Positions 36,150 to 46,121 of a DNA stretch of 64,000 nt are shown piece by piece. The notes under the pieces were generated by a model. It was not told where the DNA came from. It made no database searches and worked only from the letters and a program-made list of their open reading frames with translations. Every line of letters begins with the position of its first letter. Position 1 is the first letter of the stretch. Source of the stretch: JAHBTB01 sp964451255 (GTDB lineage: Bacteria; Armatimonadota; Fimbriimonadia; Fimbriimonadales; Fimbriimonadaceae); contig CAYVHL010000002.1 of NCBI GenBank assembly GCA_964451255.1, forward strand, positions 322,071 to 386,070, given 5' to 3'. The position numbers were made by a program, and so were the translations under genes.

Positions 36150-37499
36150 TCAACGCACCTCGTCCACGGGGCCGAGGGCGGCCTGCCACTCTGCGAACGA
36201 CGACTTCGCCGCTTCGAGCTTGAGACGACGCCGGTCGCTCTTGTGGCGCGGGTCTTCTGGTGGATCGGGGAAGAGCCCCCAGTTGATGTTCATGGGGGCG
36301 AAATCGCGCTCCGTGGTGTCTTGGAGGTGGCTGACCAAGGATCCGTACGCGCAGTGTCGCGGCGGGCGAACTGGTTCGCGACCCTTGGCCAGGGCCGCCA
36401 GCGTCGTTCCGACGTAGATTCCCATCGCGGCGCTCTCGACATAACCTTCCACGCCCGTGATCTGTCCGGCCAGGTACAAGCCGGGTCGTGCGCGGACTTC
36501 TAGGAACTCAGTCAGAGCGGAGGGGGCGTTGACGTAGGTGTTTCGGTGCACCACGCCCAACCGGACGAACTCGGCGCTCCCTAACCCGGGGACCATGCGC
36601 AGCACCGCCTGCTGGGGGCCCCACTTCAACCTCGTCTGACATGCAACCATCGAGTAAAGCGTCTTCTCCCGGTTTTCTGGTCTCAATTGAAGGGCCGCCC
36701 ACGGCCGGTGGCCCGTCCGTGGGTCGCGTAGCCCGACCGGCTTGAAGTTGCCGAACCGAAGCGAGTCCTTGCCCTTTCGGGCGATCTCTTCGATCGGTTT
36801 GCAACCTTCAAAGAAGACTTGTTTCTCAAAGTCCTTCAACGGCACTTGCTCAGCAGCGAGGAGCGCTTCGACGAATGCCTCGTATTGGGCTTTGTCAAAC
36901 GGGCAGTTGAGGTAGTCGTCCCCTTCACCCTTGTCGTAACGGCTCTGGGCAAACACCACCTCGCGGTCCACTGTTGAGGCGTCCACAGTGGGTGCGACCG
37001 CGTCGTAGAAGTACAGGTGTTCCTGACCAGCCTGCTGGGCCAACCAAGCGCCCAGTTCCGGGGTCGTCAGGGGCCCGGTTGCCAGCACGACTTTGCCGCC
37101 GCCGGCAAGGACCGATTCGGCTGAGGCCGGTGTGAACTCCGCCCTCACGACATCGATGAGGGATTCACTTTCGATCGCTTGGGTGACGGCCGAGGCATAC
37201 AAGTTTCGGTCGACGGCCAAAGCGGCCCCGCCCGGAACCGAGTTGGCTTCTCCGCTTGGAATGACGAGAGATCCGAGCGCCTTCATTTCGGACTTCAACT
37301 GTCCGGCGGGGGAGTCCGGGTCTTGCGACTTGAAGCTGTTCGAGCACACCAGTTCGGAGAGCAGGGAAGTCTGGTGTGCCTCGGTCATGCGGACGGGCCG
37401 CATCTCGACCAGGCGGACAGAGACTCCTCGCCGCGCCAAGGCCCAGGCACATTCGACCCCGGCGAACCCGCCGCCGACGACAGTGACCGCCGGACTCAT
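36150..37499 (-). CDS. trmFO: Folate-dependent tRNA (uracil-54) methyltransferase TrmFO
   Basis: The 449-residue flavoprotein makes ribothymidine 54 in the tRNA T-loop using methylenetetrahydrofolate. It opens with the FAD-binding VVGGGFAGVECAWALARRG, followed by the family motifs EMRPVRMTEAHQT and LVCSNSFKS. FEGCKPIEE supplies the second conserved Cys, and the C-terminal region has HTGHRPWAALQLR-like and YVESAAMGI segments. Its start overlaps the leuB stop by 4 bases, an arrangement with no obvious functional logic. Confidence 0.95.
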   Translation of the reverse strand: MSPAVTVVGGGFAGVECAWALARRGVSVRLVEMRPVRMTEAHQTSLLSELVCSNSFKSQDPDSPAGQLKSEMKALGSLVIPSGEANSVPGGAALAVDRNLYASAVTQAIESESLIDVVRAEFTPASAESVLAGGGKVVLATGPLTTPELGAWLAQQAGQEHLYFYDAVAPTVDASTVDREVVFAQSRYDKGEGDDYLNCPFDKAQYEAFVEALLAAEQVPLKDFEKQVFFEGCKPIEEIARKGKDSLRFGNFKPVGLRDPRTGHRPWAALQLRPENREKTLYSMVACQTRLKWGPQQAVLRMVPGLGSAEFVRLGVVHRNTYVNAPSALTEFLEVRARPGLYLAGQITGVEGYVESAAMGIYVGTTLAALAKGREPVRPPRHCAYGSLVSHLQDTTERDFAPMNINWGLFPDPPEDPRHKSDRRRLKLEAAKSSFAEWQAALGPVDEVR

Positions 37500-38569
37500 G
37501 CCACCCGGGAGGCGATGGCGTCGCCTAGTTCGCGGGTGCTCACCAGGCGTGTCCCTGCCTCAAAGATGTCCGCCGTCCTCAATCCACTTGCCAAAGCCGA
37601 CTCGACCGCTGACTCGATCTTGTCGGCGGCCTCACCGTCCTCGAACGAGTATCGGAGCATCATCGCCGCGCTCAGTATCGCAGCGACGGGGTTCGCACGG
37701 CCTTGGCCAGCGATGTCGGGGGCAGAACCGTGCACAGGTTCGTAGAGTCCGAACACTTTCGAACCGGACTTCGCCGCCCCAAGGGACGCGCTCGGCAACA
37801 AGCCCAATGAACCCGTGATCATCGAAGCTTCGTCACTGAGGATGTCGCCGAACATGTTTTCGGTCAAGATGACGTCGAACTGGCTGGGGTCGCGGACCAA
37901 CTGCATGGCGCAACTGTCGACCAGCATATGGGAGAGGCTTACGTCGGGATAAGTCTTGGCGACTTCTTCGACCACTTCACGCCAGAGGCGGCTGGTCTCC
38001 AGCACGTTCGCCTTGTCCACGCTGACGAGCTGACGGTTCCGTTGGCGGGCGACCTCGAACCCACGCACCGCGATCCGTTCGATCTCCTTCTTGGTGTAGA
38101 CGCACGAGTCCACCGCCGTCTCACCGTTGTCGCGACGCCCACGAGGTTCGCCGAAGTAAATGCCGCCGGTCAGTTCCCGGACGACGACCAGGTCGACAAG
38201 GCTGCGGCCCTCCTTGAGCGGGCTGGCGTGCATCAACGGCCGCATCGTCTTTGCCGGTCTGAGGTTGGCGAAAAGGTCGAGGTCCCGCCTCAATGCCAGG
38301 AGACCGCCGATCTCCGGGCGCAGTTCGATCGGTTCGACTCTGTCCCACTTCGGCCCTCCGACCGCGCCCATGAGAACGGCGTCCGACTTCTGGCACAGTT
38401 CGAGTGTCTCGGCAGGAAGGGGTCGGCCGGTTGCCTCGTAAGCGGCTCCTCCGAGCAGACCAGACTCAAACGTGAAATCACGCCCGGTGGCTGCCAGTAC
38501 CTTCAGAGCCTCGTCGATGACCTCAGGGCCGATGCCGTCGCCTGGGAGGACGGCGATGCTAAGGGACAT
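37496..38569 (-). CDS. leuB: 3-Isopropylmalate dehydrogenase
   Basis: The 357-residue enzyme oxidises and decarboxylates 3-isopropylmalate with NAD+ in leucine synthesis. It has the opening IAVLPGDGIGPEV, the substrate-binding LFANLRPAK, the RELTGGIYFGEPRG motif and the metal site region DEASMITGSLGLLPSASLG, followed by the adenine-binding EPVHGSAPDIAGQGRANP. No other leucine genes are nearby, so the pathway is dispersed. Confidence 0.97.
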   Translation of the reverse strand: MSLSIAVLPGDGIGPEVIDEALKVLAATGRDFTFESGLLGGAAYEATGRPLPAETLELCQKSDAVLMGAVGGPKWDRVEPIELRPEIGGLLALRRDLDLFANLRPAKTMRPLMHASPLKEGRSLVDLVVVRELTGGIYFGEPRGRRDNGETAVDSCVYTKKEIERIAVRGFEVARQRNRQLVSVDKANVLETSRLWREVVEEVAKTYPDVSLSHMLVDSCAMQLVRDPSQFDVILTENMFGDILSDEASMITGSLGLLPSASLGAAKSGSKVFGLYEPVHGSAPDIAGQGRANPVAAILSAAMMLRYSFEDGEAADKIESAVESALASGLRTADIFEAGTRLVSTRELGDAIASRVA

Positions 38570-38667
38570 GGCCGGAATTATGCCATCCGGATGTGGGGTT
38601 GGCAGGGTCGCAAACTTGGATATGCCTCAGCTAAGATGGCCATGGCCGAAAGGCCAGGAATGCAACG

Positions 38668-39192
38668 ATGCGATACCTTACAACAATTCTTTGCGCGATC
38701 TGCGTTGTCGCCACGGCTCCTGCTCAACAGCAGTCGGAGACGTGGGCGTCGCCTAGCAACCCCATGGTGGGAACCTTCAAGGTGACCGGCACCGGAGATG
38801 ACGGGCAAGGGAACAAATCTAAAGTCGACGGCACCGCCGTCGCAAAAATGGACGTCGGTGGCAAATGGTTGACCCAGGATGTGTCCGCCAAGATGGGCGA
38901 GATGCAGACCCACGGACGGCTCCAGGTCGGCTACGACGAAACCACCAAGACGTTCGTCAGCTCGTGGATTGACGACATGGCTCCGGTCATCCTCGTGGCG
39001 AAGGGCACGAAGGCCGGGAACGTGATCACGCTGACCTCTGACGAGGTTGAGATGATGGGTCAGAAGATGAAATTCAAGATCATCTACACTCAGACCAGCC
39101 GGGACGTGCACTCCGAGCAAGTCCAAATGGACATGGGGCAGGGGTTCCAGACAGTCCTAGATCTGACGTTCACCCGTGTGAAGGACAGATAG
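38668..39192 (+). CDS. Secreted DUF1579-family protein
   Basis: The 174-residue protein has a signal peptide ending near APA-QQQ, then a small beta-barrel-like domain with NPMVGTFKVTGTG and GRLQVGYDETTKTFVSSWID, matching the DUF1579 family pattern. The function is unknown in the family; these are exported proteins common in Planctomycetes, Armatimonadetes and Acidobacteria. It is a single gene divergent from leuB and convergent with era. Confidence 0.75.
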   Translation: MRYLTTILCAICVVATAPAQQQSETWASPSNPMVGTFKVTGTGDDGQGNKSKVDGTAVAKMDVGGKWLTQDVSAKMGEMQTHGRLQVGYDETTKTFVSSWIDDMAPVILVAKGTKAGNVITLTSDEVEMMGQKMKFKIIYTQTSRDVHSEQVQMDMGQGFQTVLDLTFTRVKDR

Positions 39193-39206
39193 AGCCCGGA
39201 AGAACG

Positions 39207-40106
39207 TCAGAGCAGCCCAAGTTCCTGGAGAAGCCGAGGATTGGCGCGCCAGTCGGAGCGCACCTTGACATAGTTCTCCAGGAACACCTTCTTTCCGAGA
39301 AGATCCTCTATTTCTAGCCTGGCTTGGGTGCCAATCTCACGGAGCATCGACCCGCGCTGGCCGATGACGATCGCCTTTTGGCCGTCCCGTTCGACATAGA
39401 TGCTCGCCATGATGTCGACTCGTTCCGGGTGTTCTTCCCAATCGTCGATTGTCACCGCTACGGCGTGGGGTACCTCGTCTCGGGTCTTGAGAAGCACTTT
39501 CTCGCGGATGATCTCGCCCACGATGTCCCTTAGTGGCTGGTCGGTGTACTCGTCTTCGGGATAGAGGAGTGGCCCGACGGGCAGGCGCTCGACCAGCAGG
39601 CCGATCAACAAGTCGTAGTTCTGCTTCTTGGTGAGGGAGGTCATCACGGCGGCCTCTTCACCCAATACTTTCGTGTAGGCTTCGAAGTTGGCTTGGACGC
39701 GGTCGGGGGAGAGCCGGTCCATTTTGTTCAAGGCGACGACCACCTGGCCGCGTCTCTTTTCAAGCCAGCCTTCGTGTCGCAACAGGTCGAAGACGTCTTG
39801 GTCGTCTTTGCCTGGCATCCGAGAAACATCGACCACAACAAGGACGGCGTCTGGTTCGCTCACCGATTGACGGGCCGTCTCGTTCAGTGCGTGCCCGAGC
39901 TTGTCGTGAGCTTTGTGCATCCCTGGGGTATCGACAAGAACCATCTGGTAGCTGTCGGTGGTCGCGATCCCCAAGACCCGTTTGCGCGTTGTCTGGGGCT
40001 TGTCGGTGACGATGGAGACCTTGTGACCGACGACCAGGTTGACCAGTGTGCTCTTGCCCACGTTCGGCCGTCCGACGACGGCGACGACTCCAGACCGGAA
40101 GTCCAT
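39207..40106 (-). CDS. era: GTPase Era
   Basis: The 299-residue protein binds 16S rRNA near its 3' end during 30S maturation. G1 is GRPNVGKST, G3 is DTPGMH, G4 is NKMD and the C-terminal KH domain includes IVIGQRGSMLREIG. Length is standard. It follows the 1100-residue protein gene by 3 bases, so both are probably on one transcript. Confidence 0.97.
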   Translation of the reverse strand: MDFRSGVVAVVGRPNVGKSTLVNLVVGHKVSIVTDKPQTTRKRVLGIATTDSYQMVLVDTPGMHKAHDKLGHALNETARQSVSEPDAVLVVVDVSRMPGKDDQDVFDLLRHEGWLEKRRGQVVVALNKMDRLSPDRVQANFEAYTKVLGEEAAVMTSLTKKQNYDLLIGLLVERLPVGPLLYPEDEYTDQPLRDIVGEIIREKVLLKTRDEVPHAVAVTIDDWEEHPERVDIMASIYVERDGQKAIVIGQRGSMLREIGTQARLEIEDLLGKKVFLENYVKVRSDWRANPRLLQELGLL

Positions 40107-40109
40107 CGC

Positions 40110-43100
40110 CTACTCGCGTTTGCGGAAGAGCACGCTGATCTTGCCCTCGCCGAACGCCTCACGGTCGGCACCTTCACGGCGTGCGCCCGAGGTCTCTTCA
40201 CTTCCTGAACCTCTTTCCGGCCCGCCTCGGCCACGTCGCCGCCTTCGCCTCCGCCGCCCGGTCACATTGGAACTGTCGGAAGTCTCCTCTGTCCCGTCAC
40301 CGTTGCCGAGGTCGATTTCCAGCATGGACGGCTTCAGGAGCAGATCGTCGGCCAACGAGTCCGACCACGACTCTTCGACCCACTCGTCCAGCTTCATGAT
40401 CGGAACCTCGAACCGGACGCGGTCCCAGTGCAGGGTGTTCTCGTCGCGGACTATCGGATCCTTGATCTCACCGAAGTCTCGGACGTCGGCGTTGACCAGA
40501 GCCTGTACGTCGCCCGGAGTGCCGACGATGAAGGTGTGGCTCGAGCCGTCGATGGCGACGAACTTCAATGAGTTGACCTCAGGTTGGACGTATTCCTTGG
40601 CGGCAAGATCATAAGCGATCCACTTGTCGGGAAGGGTGACGGCACGTTGGCCTGTGCCCTTGCAATGGACCGTCAAGAATGGCGGGTCGACGTGGACCAC
40701 GTCGTCATTGAAGCTCCAGACGTGGCAACCCGCCATCTGGCCGAGGGCACGGAAGAGCCCAGGTGTGACAATGGGCTCGCCAAGGAACACGCTCGTCCAC
40801 TCGCCGGTGCCGTCCGCCTCTCCGTGGAACTTGCGCACCACATAACTCGGCAGCCCAGTCTGGGTGTACTCGCCTAGGACGGTCGCGTCCTCAGGGATAG
40901 CGAAGTAGCTCGGTTCCAGCTGTCCGCCTTGGCTGATCAAGTCGGGAGGAATCGGTTGGGCGAGAGGGTCGCGGAAGTTGAGGATCGTCGTTCCCGGCCG
41001 GCTGTAAAACGGCTGCGGTCTCAGAGCGATTCCGGTGACCTCCCGGACGCGTTCGAGGCTCTCACGGCCACCTTCGAAGAGGCCCGCCGCATAGAGCCAG
41101 AAGAGCACCTTGCCGTCACGTTGCAGGCGACTCTTGATGGCGCTACGGACTTCGGGGCGGACATCCCAAGCGTTGACAAAGACGTAAAGCTTGGCGTCGG
41201 GGAAGTTCTCTCGGTGCGCGAGGTCACTGAGCAGGTAGAAGCCGACGGACAGCCCACAGCGCAGCACCGCCTCCCTGACGTTTTGGACGAGGATCCCGAA
41301 GGCGCGTTCGTCCACAAGCAATGCCAAGGAACGCTCGTCGATAAACATCGCCACTTCGGGGGCGTCCTGCTTCTTGGCCAGGCGTTTGAGCATGGTGTCC
41401 CGTATGGTTTGGGCACGTTCCCAGATACCGCGGGAGTTCAACCAACCGTTGCCCCAGGTGTCCATCCAAACCGCACCGCCCTGATGGGCCAATGCCGCCC
41501 CGGCGCCGCGCCAGTGCACGCTCTCCAACGCTTGCGGGGTCTTCATGACCGGATTGAAATCGTCTTGCTCCTGCCGCCCGCTGATCGGAGTCTTGAAGTC
41601 TTCCTCGCTGAGGTAGAGCTTGCCGTTCAGGGCAAAACTGTCGATCGGGGATGGGAACGGACAGGTTCCGCCCGGTTCTCGGTTCTTGTAGCTTGGCGGG
41701 CCTGCGATGTAGTCGATCACCGGGCTGCGCAATAGTTTTCCGAGCGACAAGTGCCCGCTCGCAGGATGGCTCCATTCAAAGGTGTAGCCGTAGCTGACAC
41801 CGATAAGGAACATGCCGTTGCTCGACTTCTTAGCGGTGTAGCCAAGCTGCACGATCCGATCCGAGGTCGTGTCACTGAGGAAGAGGTGGTAATCGACCCA
41901 TCGTCTGGACCGCCGGTCGGTCCGCACGAACGCTTCGGCCGCGTTCTGGTCGCGATAAGTCGGGACGTTGACGGTGTCGAACTTGACGCCGCCGTCAAAC
42001 CATGCGGCACGCAGTGTGACTTCGTCGTCGCGGTAGCGGTGGCGGAGCCACTCGCGGAACTCTCTGTGGGCCGCCTCGGACGTGTCGTAACCGCTACCGT
42101 CCGCGAAAAACCACTCTCCCCGTTCGAGGTGGAGCCCGAGAATGTGGGCGGCTTCTGGCAACGCCGAGAGCTTCTCGACGAACGAAGCCAGGCACTTTTC
42201 GGCCACAGTCCAGAATTCGTCGTCGCAGACGCTGGGTTCGGCGACTTGACCGTCTTCCCCTACATATCTGGCGGCCGGGAAGTTCTTCTCCCAGGCCGGG
42301 GGTGCGACGAACGTCGTGCGGAACAGGACAAGGGCTTCGGGGTCTGTCTCGACAAACTTCTTGAGAAGGTAGCCGGCCATTTTGACCGCGTCGTCGATTT
42401 TCGACGGGTCAACGTCCAGTTCCACCAGGGTGCTGAACAGGTGGACGCCGTGCTCTGCCGCCATCTTGGCCTCCTCCATCGCCACGGCGACATGTTGCTC
42501 ATCCTGCGCCTGGGCAAAGAAGAAGAGAGGCGGCAAGACCTTTCTGTCTTTGATCAGAACCGCGTGGCCGTCGCGGAGGATGACCTGTGCCGCCGATTCC
42601 GGGACCAGAATCGGCTCTCGGACTGGCACCGGCGGCGGAGGCGGGGTGACAGGTTCCGCTGGCTTAGGCTCGGTGTCGCTTGCCTTTTCTGCCCGCGGAC
42701 GTCGTCGGTCGCGCTCCTTATGCTTGCGGGCGTCATATTTCTCTTCGTCCGCCGTTGGAGCATCGCCTTGGTCGTCGGACTTGGCGACGGGCGGGTCGGC
42801 GTCCTTAGTTCGCCAGAGCAGCACGGTGACGCGCTTTTCGTTGTCTTCCAAGGCAAAGTCGTCGACAGGTTTCGCCTTTGACCGAGACTTTGCCGTTGCC
42901 TTGGGCTCAGGCTTGGACGCGTCGGAGCCTTGCTTTGCGGGGGTCGCTTTCGAACGCCAGATGGGCCGGAGGGATATCCCTTCCTTGTCTTCCGCCGCAG
43001 ACGTTGGCGACGAGACTTGCGCTCGTGAGACGGGTCCACTCTTGGGCTTTGCCTTTGTGGCGGCGGATGGATCGGCCTTTGCTGCTGGAACCGCGCGGTC

Positions 43101-43364
43101 TTCAGGGTCCGCCTTCTTTCGTGAACGCGGTGCCGTCTCCCCCTTCGCTACAGAAGCATCGTCGGCCTTGGTGGAACTCGAAGCTCTTGTCGGATTGTCC
43201 TCGGACTTGACGGAAGGCTTGGGTTGCTTTTTCGTGTCCTTCGGAGGGGTTTCAGTCTTGGCCTCCTCCGCCTTCTTTGTCTGGCGCTTCGCCGTGGGTT
43301 TTGTTGTCGTTGTCGGTTCTTCGACCTTTTCAGAAACTGTTTTCGGGCTGGCTTTTCGGCTCAT
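40110..43364 (-). CDS. Large protein: charged disordered N-tail, glycosidase-like core, Arg-rich C-tail
   Basis: ATG 43364 is chosen; the frame extends to a TTG at 43412. Residues 1 to about 260 are Lys/Glu/Pro/Ser-rich and look disordered. The central 700 residues look like a TIM-barrel plus a flavodoxin-like domain, as in GH42-type beta-galactosidases (LGLHLERGEWFF, YHLFLSDTTSDRI, GAVWMDTWG, VFVNAWDV), though I cannot point to a confident catalytic pair. The last 80 residues include an eight-Arg run and RGRGG, as in RNA-binding tails. There is no signal peptide. It sits directly upstream of era. The function is unknown. Confidence 0.6.
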   Translation of the reverse strand: MSRKASPKTVSEKVEEPTTTTKPTAKRQTKKAEEAKTETPPKDTKKQPKPSVKSEDNPTRASSSTKADDASVAKGETAPRSRKKADPEDRAVPAAKADPSAATKAKPKSGPVSRAQVSSPTSAAEDKEGISLRPIWRSKATPAKQGSDASKPEPKATAKSRSKAKPVDDFALEDNEKRVTVLLWRTKDADPPVAKSDDQGDAPTADEEKYDARKHKERDRRRPRAEKASDTEPKPAEPVTPPPPPVPVREPILVPESAAQVILRDGHAVLIKDRKVLPPLFFFAQAQDEQHVAVAMEEAKMAAEHGVHLFSTLVELDVDPSKIDDAVKMAGYLLKKFVETDPEALVLFRTTFVAPPAWEKNFPAARYVGEDGQVAEPSVCDDEFWTVAEKCLASFVEKLSALPEAAHILGLHLERGEWFFADGSGYDTSEAAHREFREWLRHRYRDDEVTLRAAWFDGGVKFDTVNVPTYRDQNAAEAFVRTDRRSRRWVDYHLFLSDTTSDRIVQLGYTAKKSSNGMFLIGVSYGYTFEWSHPASGHLSLGKLLRSPVIDYIAGPPSYKNREPGGTCPFPSPIDSFALNGKLYLSEEDFKTPISGRQEQDDFNPVMKTPQALESVHWRGAGAALAHQGGAVWMDTWGNGWLNSRGIWERAQTIRDTMLKRLAKKQDAPEVAMFIDERSLALLVDERAFGILVQNVREAVLRCGLSVGFYLLSDLAHRENFPDAKLYVFVNAWDVRPEVRSAIKSRLQRDGKVLFWLYAAGLFEGGRESLERVREVTGIALRPQPFYSRPGTTILNFRDPLAQPIPPDLISQGGQLEPSYFAIPEDATVLGEYTQTGLPSYVVRKFHGEADGTGEWTSVFLGEPIVTPGLFRALGQMAGCHVWSFNDDVVHVDPPFLTVHCKGTGQRAVTLPDKWIAYDLAAKEYVQPEVNSLKFVAIDGSSHTFIVGTPGDVQALVNADVRDFGEIKDPIVRDENTLHWDRVRFEVPIMKLDEWVEESWSDSLADDLLLKPSMLEIDLGNGDGTEETSDSSNVTGRRRRRRRRGRGGPERGSGSEETSGARREGADREAFGEGKISVLFRKRE

Positions 43365-43540
43365 AGGTTGCCACGTTGTTCGGTTGTAAAACTGTTTTGG
43401 CGCCAGCGGCAAGTGGAGGGGGGGCGTGAAACAATGCCCTGCCCACCAGTCGGCGACGACCGTGGTCAGTATGGCACTTCGACCAAGCCGACCCTGGGGA
43501 TTCTTGTCTTGTCTCAGCCCACTAATAATGCGGGGCTCAC

Positions 43541-45253
43541 GTGCCGAAGATCAGTCTAGGCGCCCCAGCAGTGGGGCGGCAAAACATGGAGGCGATCCTC
43601 ATCACTCTGGCGAAGCCGGGTGGCGGGGCACCGGTCCAGGAGACGGGGAAGAAGGATCCGTCTGCAGGTGCGGAGGCGCAAGACGGCTTTGAGACAAAGC
43701 TAGACGGCAATGCCGCCCGACTGGATGAAGCGGACAAGAAGGAAGCAAAGCCAGATGGGCAGAACGCCCAGGCGATCAAGCTGGACCTTCTCGTCGCGAT
43801 GGTGCCGCAAAACCTGCCGCTTCAGGCGAACGTGGCACCGGCGACGGTCACCGACCCCACGTCGGCGTCGGCCGTGCCCCGGGTCGAGGTCACCGGCGCG
43901 GCCGACCCCTCGACCAAGTCGATCACCATCGAGCGTGATTCTGGCACAGCGGATCTTGCCGGTGCGACCGCCTTGGTCCAGGTGCAGCCTGCTATAGAGG
44001 GTGTCGCCGAAAGCGTCCCACAGAAGGTGTCATCGGCGAAGGTCGCGGACAAGCCACTTCAGACCTCGCATGGGCCCGTTGCCGTGCCCGACCTTGTTGT
44101 GTTGCCGTTGGCACCTGACTCTGGCCCAGCCAAGCTCACGAAGCCACACATAGGGCAGGAGAAGGGGATGTCCGAATCGGGTCTGGCCGAGACACTCCCG
44201 GACATTCCGGTTCGAATCACCCTGGAGTCGCCAACAGCACCGGTGACGCCTCTGCTGAAAGCCCAGTCTGATAAGCCAACCACCGAGTCGGCGCAAGCAA
44301 CGCAAGCTCCGTCAATCGATCTGCCCAAGACAGCAGCAGTGTCTTCGCCCCAGACAGTCACACCGACTAAGGTCGACGCGTCCGTCGCCATTCAAGTCCA
44401 ACTGACGGCGCCGACGCCGTCTGAGACAGGCCCAACTTCTTCGACCCAGCCCGAACCTTTCTCGCCGGCAGCGAACCTGCAAGCAGGTCCACTGGGTGAC
44501 GAGCCCAAGTTGCGGGCAGCTCAGAAAGGAACCAATCAGATCAAATCGTCGCCCCAACCAGCGGTTGGTCGGGCGGCGAGCCGAGACACGAATGCGGTGG
44601 TCGCATCACTTGCGACCAATAAGCAGACCTCCGTCGTCGACAGCGACCTGCTTGAGACCCCTGGTTTCGGTGACAAGGACCAGGACGGTGGCGACATTAG
44701 CGTGGACAAGCGCGACGATGACGCTCTGATGGCGGACCTCGCGAAGGATCCAATTCAGCAAGGTGTCGGGCCGGTGAAAGACGTCAAGATCGAGGCACAG
44801 GCAAAGGTAGACGTCGTCCGGCACGTGCGCGAAGCGGTGGCCGACACGATCCGCGATTTGGTCGAGGCGCGGCGTCCCGGGCAAGTAGTGCTCCGCCTGC
44901 AACCTGACGACCTTGGGACAGTCACGGTCGTCGTCAAGACTCTCGGCCCGAGGGTCGACGCTTCTGTCACGGCGAGCGACCCCGGGCTCCGCGCCTCATT
45001 GGCCCAACACCATCACGAACTGGCGGCCAGCGTCGAACGGCGCGGGCTCCAGATGGGCACGTTCACCGTGGGGCATGAGAACGCGAGTTGGAGCGCATCG
45101 CGCGACGCCGGTTATCGGCAACAGCAACACCGGCCGATGACGGAAGATTTTGAAAGGGTTGGCCGGCTAGCCAACCCGACCCCTTCGGCTACGACACCAG
45201 CGGCGACGCCTTATGCGACTGTCGCCATCGACAACGTGGATTATCGAGTGTGA
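43541..45253 (+). CDS. fliK: Flagellar hook-length control protein (FliK-like)
   Basis: The 570-residue protein has a long low-complexity Thr/Pro/Ser/Ala-rich middle and a C-terminal Flg_hook domain: EARRPGQVVLRLQPDDLGTV, then a helix with LRASLAQHHHELAASVERRGLQ. FliK measures hook length and switches export specificity. The GTG at 43541 gives the longest frame; ATG 43586, preceded by GGGGCGG, is a good alternative. It is 3 bases upstream of flgD. The low-complexity ruler region fits its job. Confidence 0.85.
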   Translation: MPKISLGAPAVGRQNMEAILITLAKPGGGAPVQETGKKDPSAGAEAQDGFETKLDGNAARLDEADKKEAKPDGQNAQAIKLDLLVAMVPQNLPLQANVAPATVTDPTSASAVPRVEVTGAADPSTKSITIERDSGTADLAGATALVQVQPAIEGVAESVPQKVSSAKVADKPLQTSHGPVAVPDLVVLPLAPDSGPAKLTKPHIGQEKGMSESGLAETLPDIPVRITLESPTAPVTPLLKAQSDKPTTESAQATQAPSIDLPKTAAVSSPQTVTPTKVDASVAIQVQLTAPTPSETGPTSSTQPEPFSPAANLQAGPLGDEPKLRAAQKGTNQIKSSPQPAVGRAASRDTNAVVASLATNKQTSVVDSDLLETPGFGDKDQDGGDISVDKRDDDALMADLAKDPIQQGVGPVKDVKIEAQAKVDVVRHVREAVADTIRDLVEARRPGQVVLRLQPDDLGTVTVVVKTLGPRVDASVTASDPGLRASLAQHHHELAASVERRGLQMGTFTVGHENASWSASRDAGYRQQQHRPMTEDFERVGRLANPTPSATTPAATPYATVAIDNVDYRV

Positions 45254-45256
45254 ACC

Positions 45257-45688
45257 ATGAGCGGAACGATCACAAACATCAACGGAAACACATACATGAA
45301 CGGTCAGCAAGTCGCGGCCCCGGCGAGGAAAGACCTGTCCATGGCCAACTTCATGGCGGTCCTGTCAGCACAGTTAGCCAACCAGAACCCTTTGGAACCC
45401 ATGTCTGACACGAGCTTCTTCGCCCAATTGGCAGAGATGGGGACCGTGCAAGGAATGGACGAGCTCAAGTCGTCCATGAACGTCATGCAGGCCTCGTCGT
45501 TGTTGGGAAAGACGGTCACTGCCGTCCAAACGATGACCGACCAGGGGGCGAAGGGCGGCAACCAACTCGTCACCGGCAAGGTCACCCAACTCAAGATCCA
45601 GGACGGAAAGTACACGCTCAGTTTGCAGGTGGCGGACGGTGGAACCGTAGACGTCGCCATCGGCAATGTCCAGAACGTCAGCGGCTGA
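45257..45688 (+). CDS. flgD: Flagellar hook assembly protein FlgD
   Basis: The 143-residue protein has the FlgD N-terminal signature (FMAVLSAQLANQNPLEPMSDTSFFAQLAEMGTVQGMDEL) followed by a short beta domain. FlgD caps the growing hook and is required for FlgE polymerisation. It is shorter than enterobacterial FlgD, lacking much of the C-terminal Ig-like part, as is common outside Proteobacteria. Confidence 0.93.
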   Translation: MSGTITNINGNTYMNGQQVAAPARKDLSMANFMAVLSAQLANQNPLEPMSDTSFFAQLAEMGTVQGMDELKSSMNVMQASSLLGKTVTAVQTMTDQGAKGGNQLVTGKVTQLKIQDGKYTLSLQVADGGTVDVAIGNVQNVSG

Positions 45689-45692
45689 ATCC

Positions 45693-46070
45693 ATGAGCGC
45701 GCCAATCCAGAACGACCAAGTCAGCAGGCTGTTGCAGTCGAGGGTGACGGCACCGGCCGTTCCCAAGGGCCCCCAGGCTCCGGCCGGCGCGCCCGATTTC
45801 AGCGAGATCCTCGCCGACCGGCTGAAGCTGAGCAACCACGCGAAGACACGGCTGCAAAGCCGAGACCTCGAACTGGACCAAGAGAAGTGGGAGCGTGTCC
45901 TCGGAGGCGTCGACAAGGCCGCCCAAAAAGGGGCCAAGGAGTCGCTCGTCATGGTGGACGACGTGGCCCTGGTCGTCAGTGTCCGAAACCGCACCGTCAT
46001 CACCGCTGTCAACCAGCAACAACTCAAAGACAACGTCTTCACAAACATTGACAGCGCCGTCATCGTTTGA
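45693..46070 (+). CDS. Flagellar operon protein, TIGR02530 type
   Basis: From ATG 45693 the protein is 125 residues; a longer frame from 45666 would overlap flgD. It contains FSEILADRLKLSNHAKTRLQSRDLEL and ends with DDVALVVSVRNRTVITAV, the pattern of the small conserved gene between flgD and flgE in Gram-positive and deep-branching bacteria. Its molecular role in hook assembly is not well known. Confidence 0.85.
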   Translation: MSAPIQNDQVSRLLQSRVTAPAVPKGPQAPAGAPDFSEILADRLKLSNHAKTRLQSRDLELDQEKWERVLGGVDKAAQKGAKESLVMVDDVALVVSVRNRTVITAVNQQQLKDNVFTNIDSAVIV

Positions 46071-46121
46071 GGGGGAACCGACCAGAAACGACCGCGAGCA
46101 CGAGAATGGCGAAAGAGTGGA

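Noticed and set aside
41751..43389. Two plus-strand frames of over 330 codons antisense to the 1100-residue gene
   Set aside because: Their translations are low-complexity mirrors of the Lys/Pro-rich and Arg-rich segments; no domain or start context is present.
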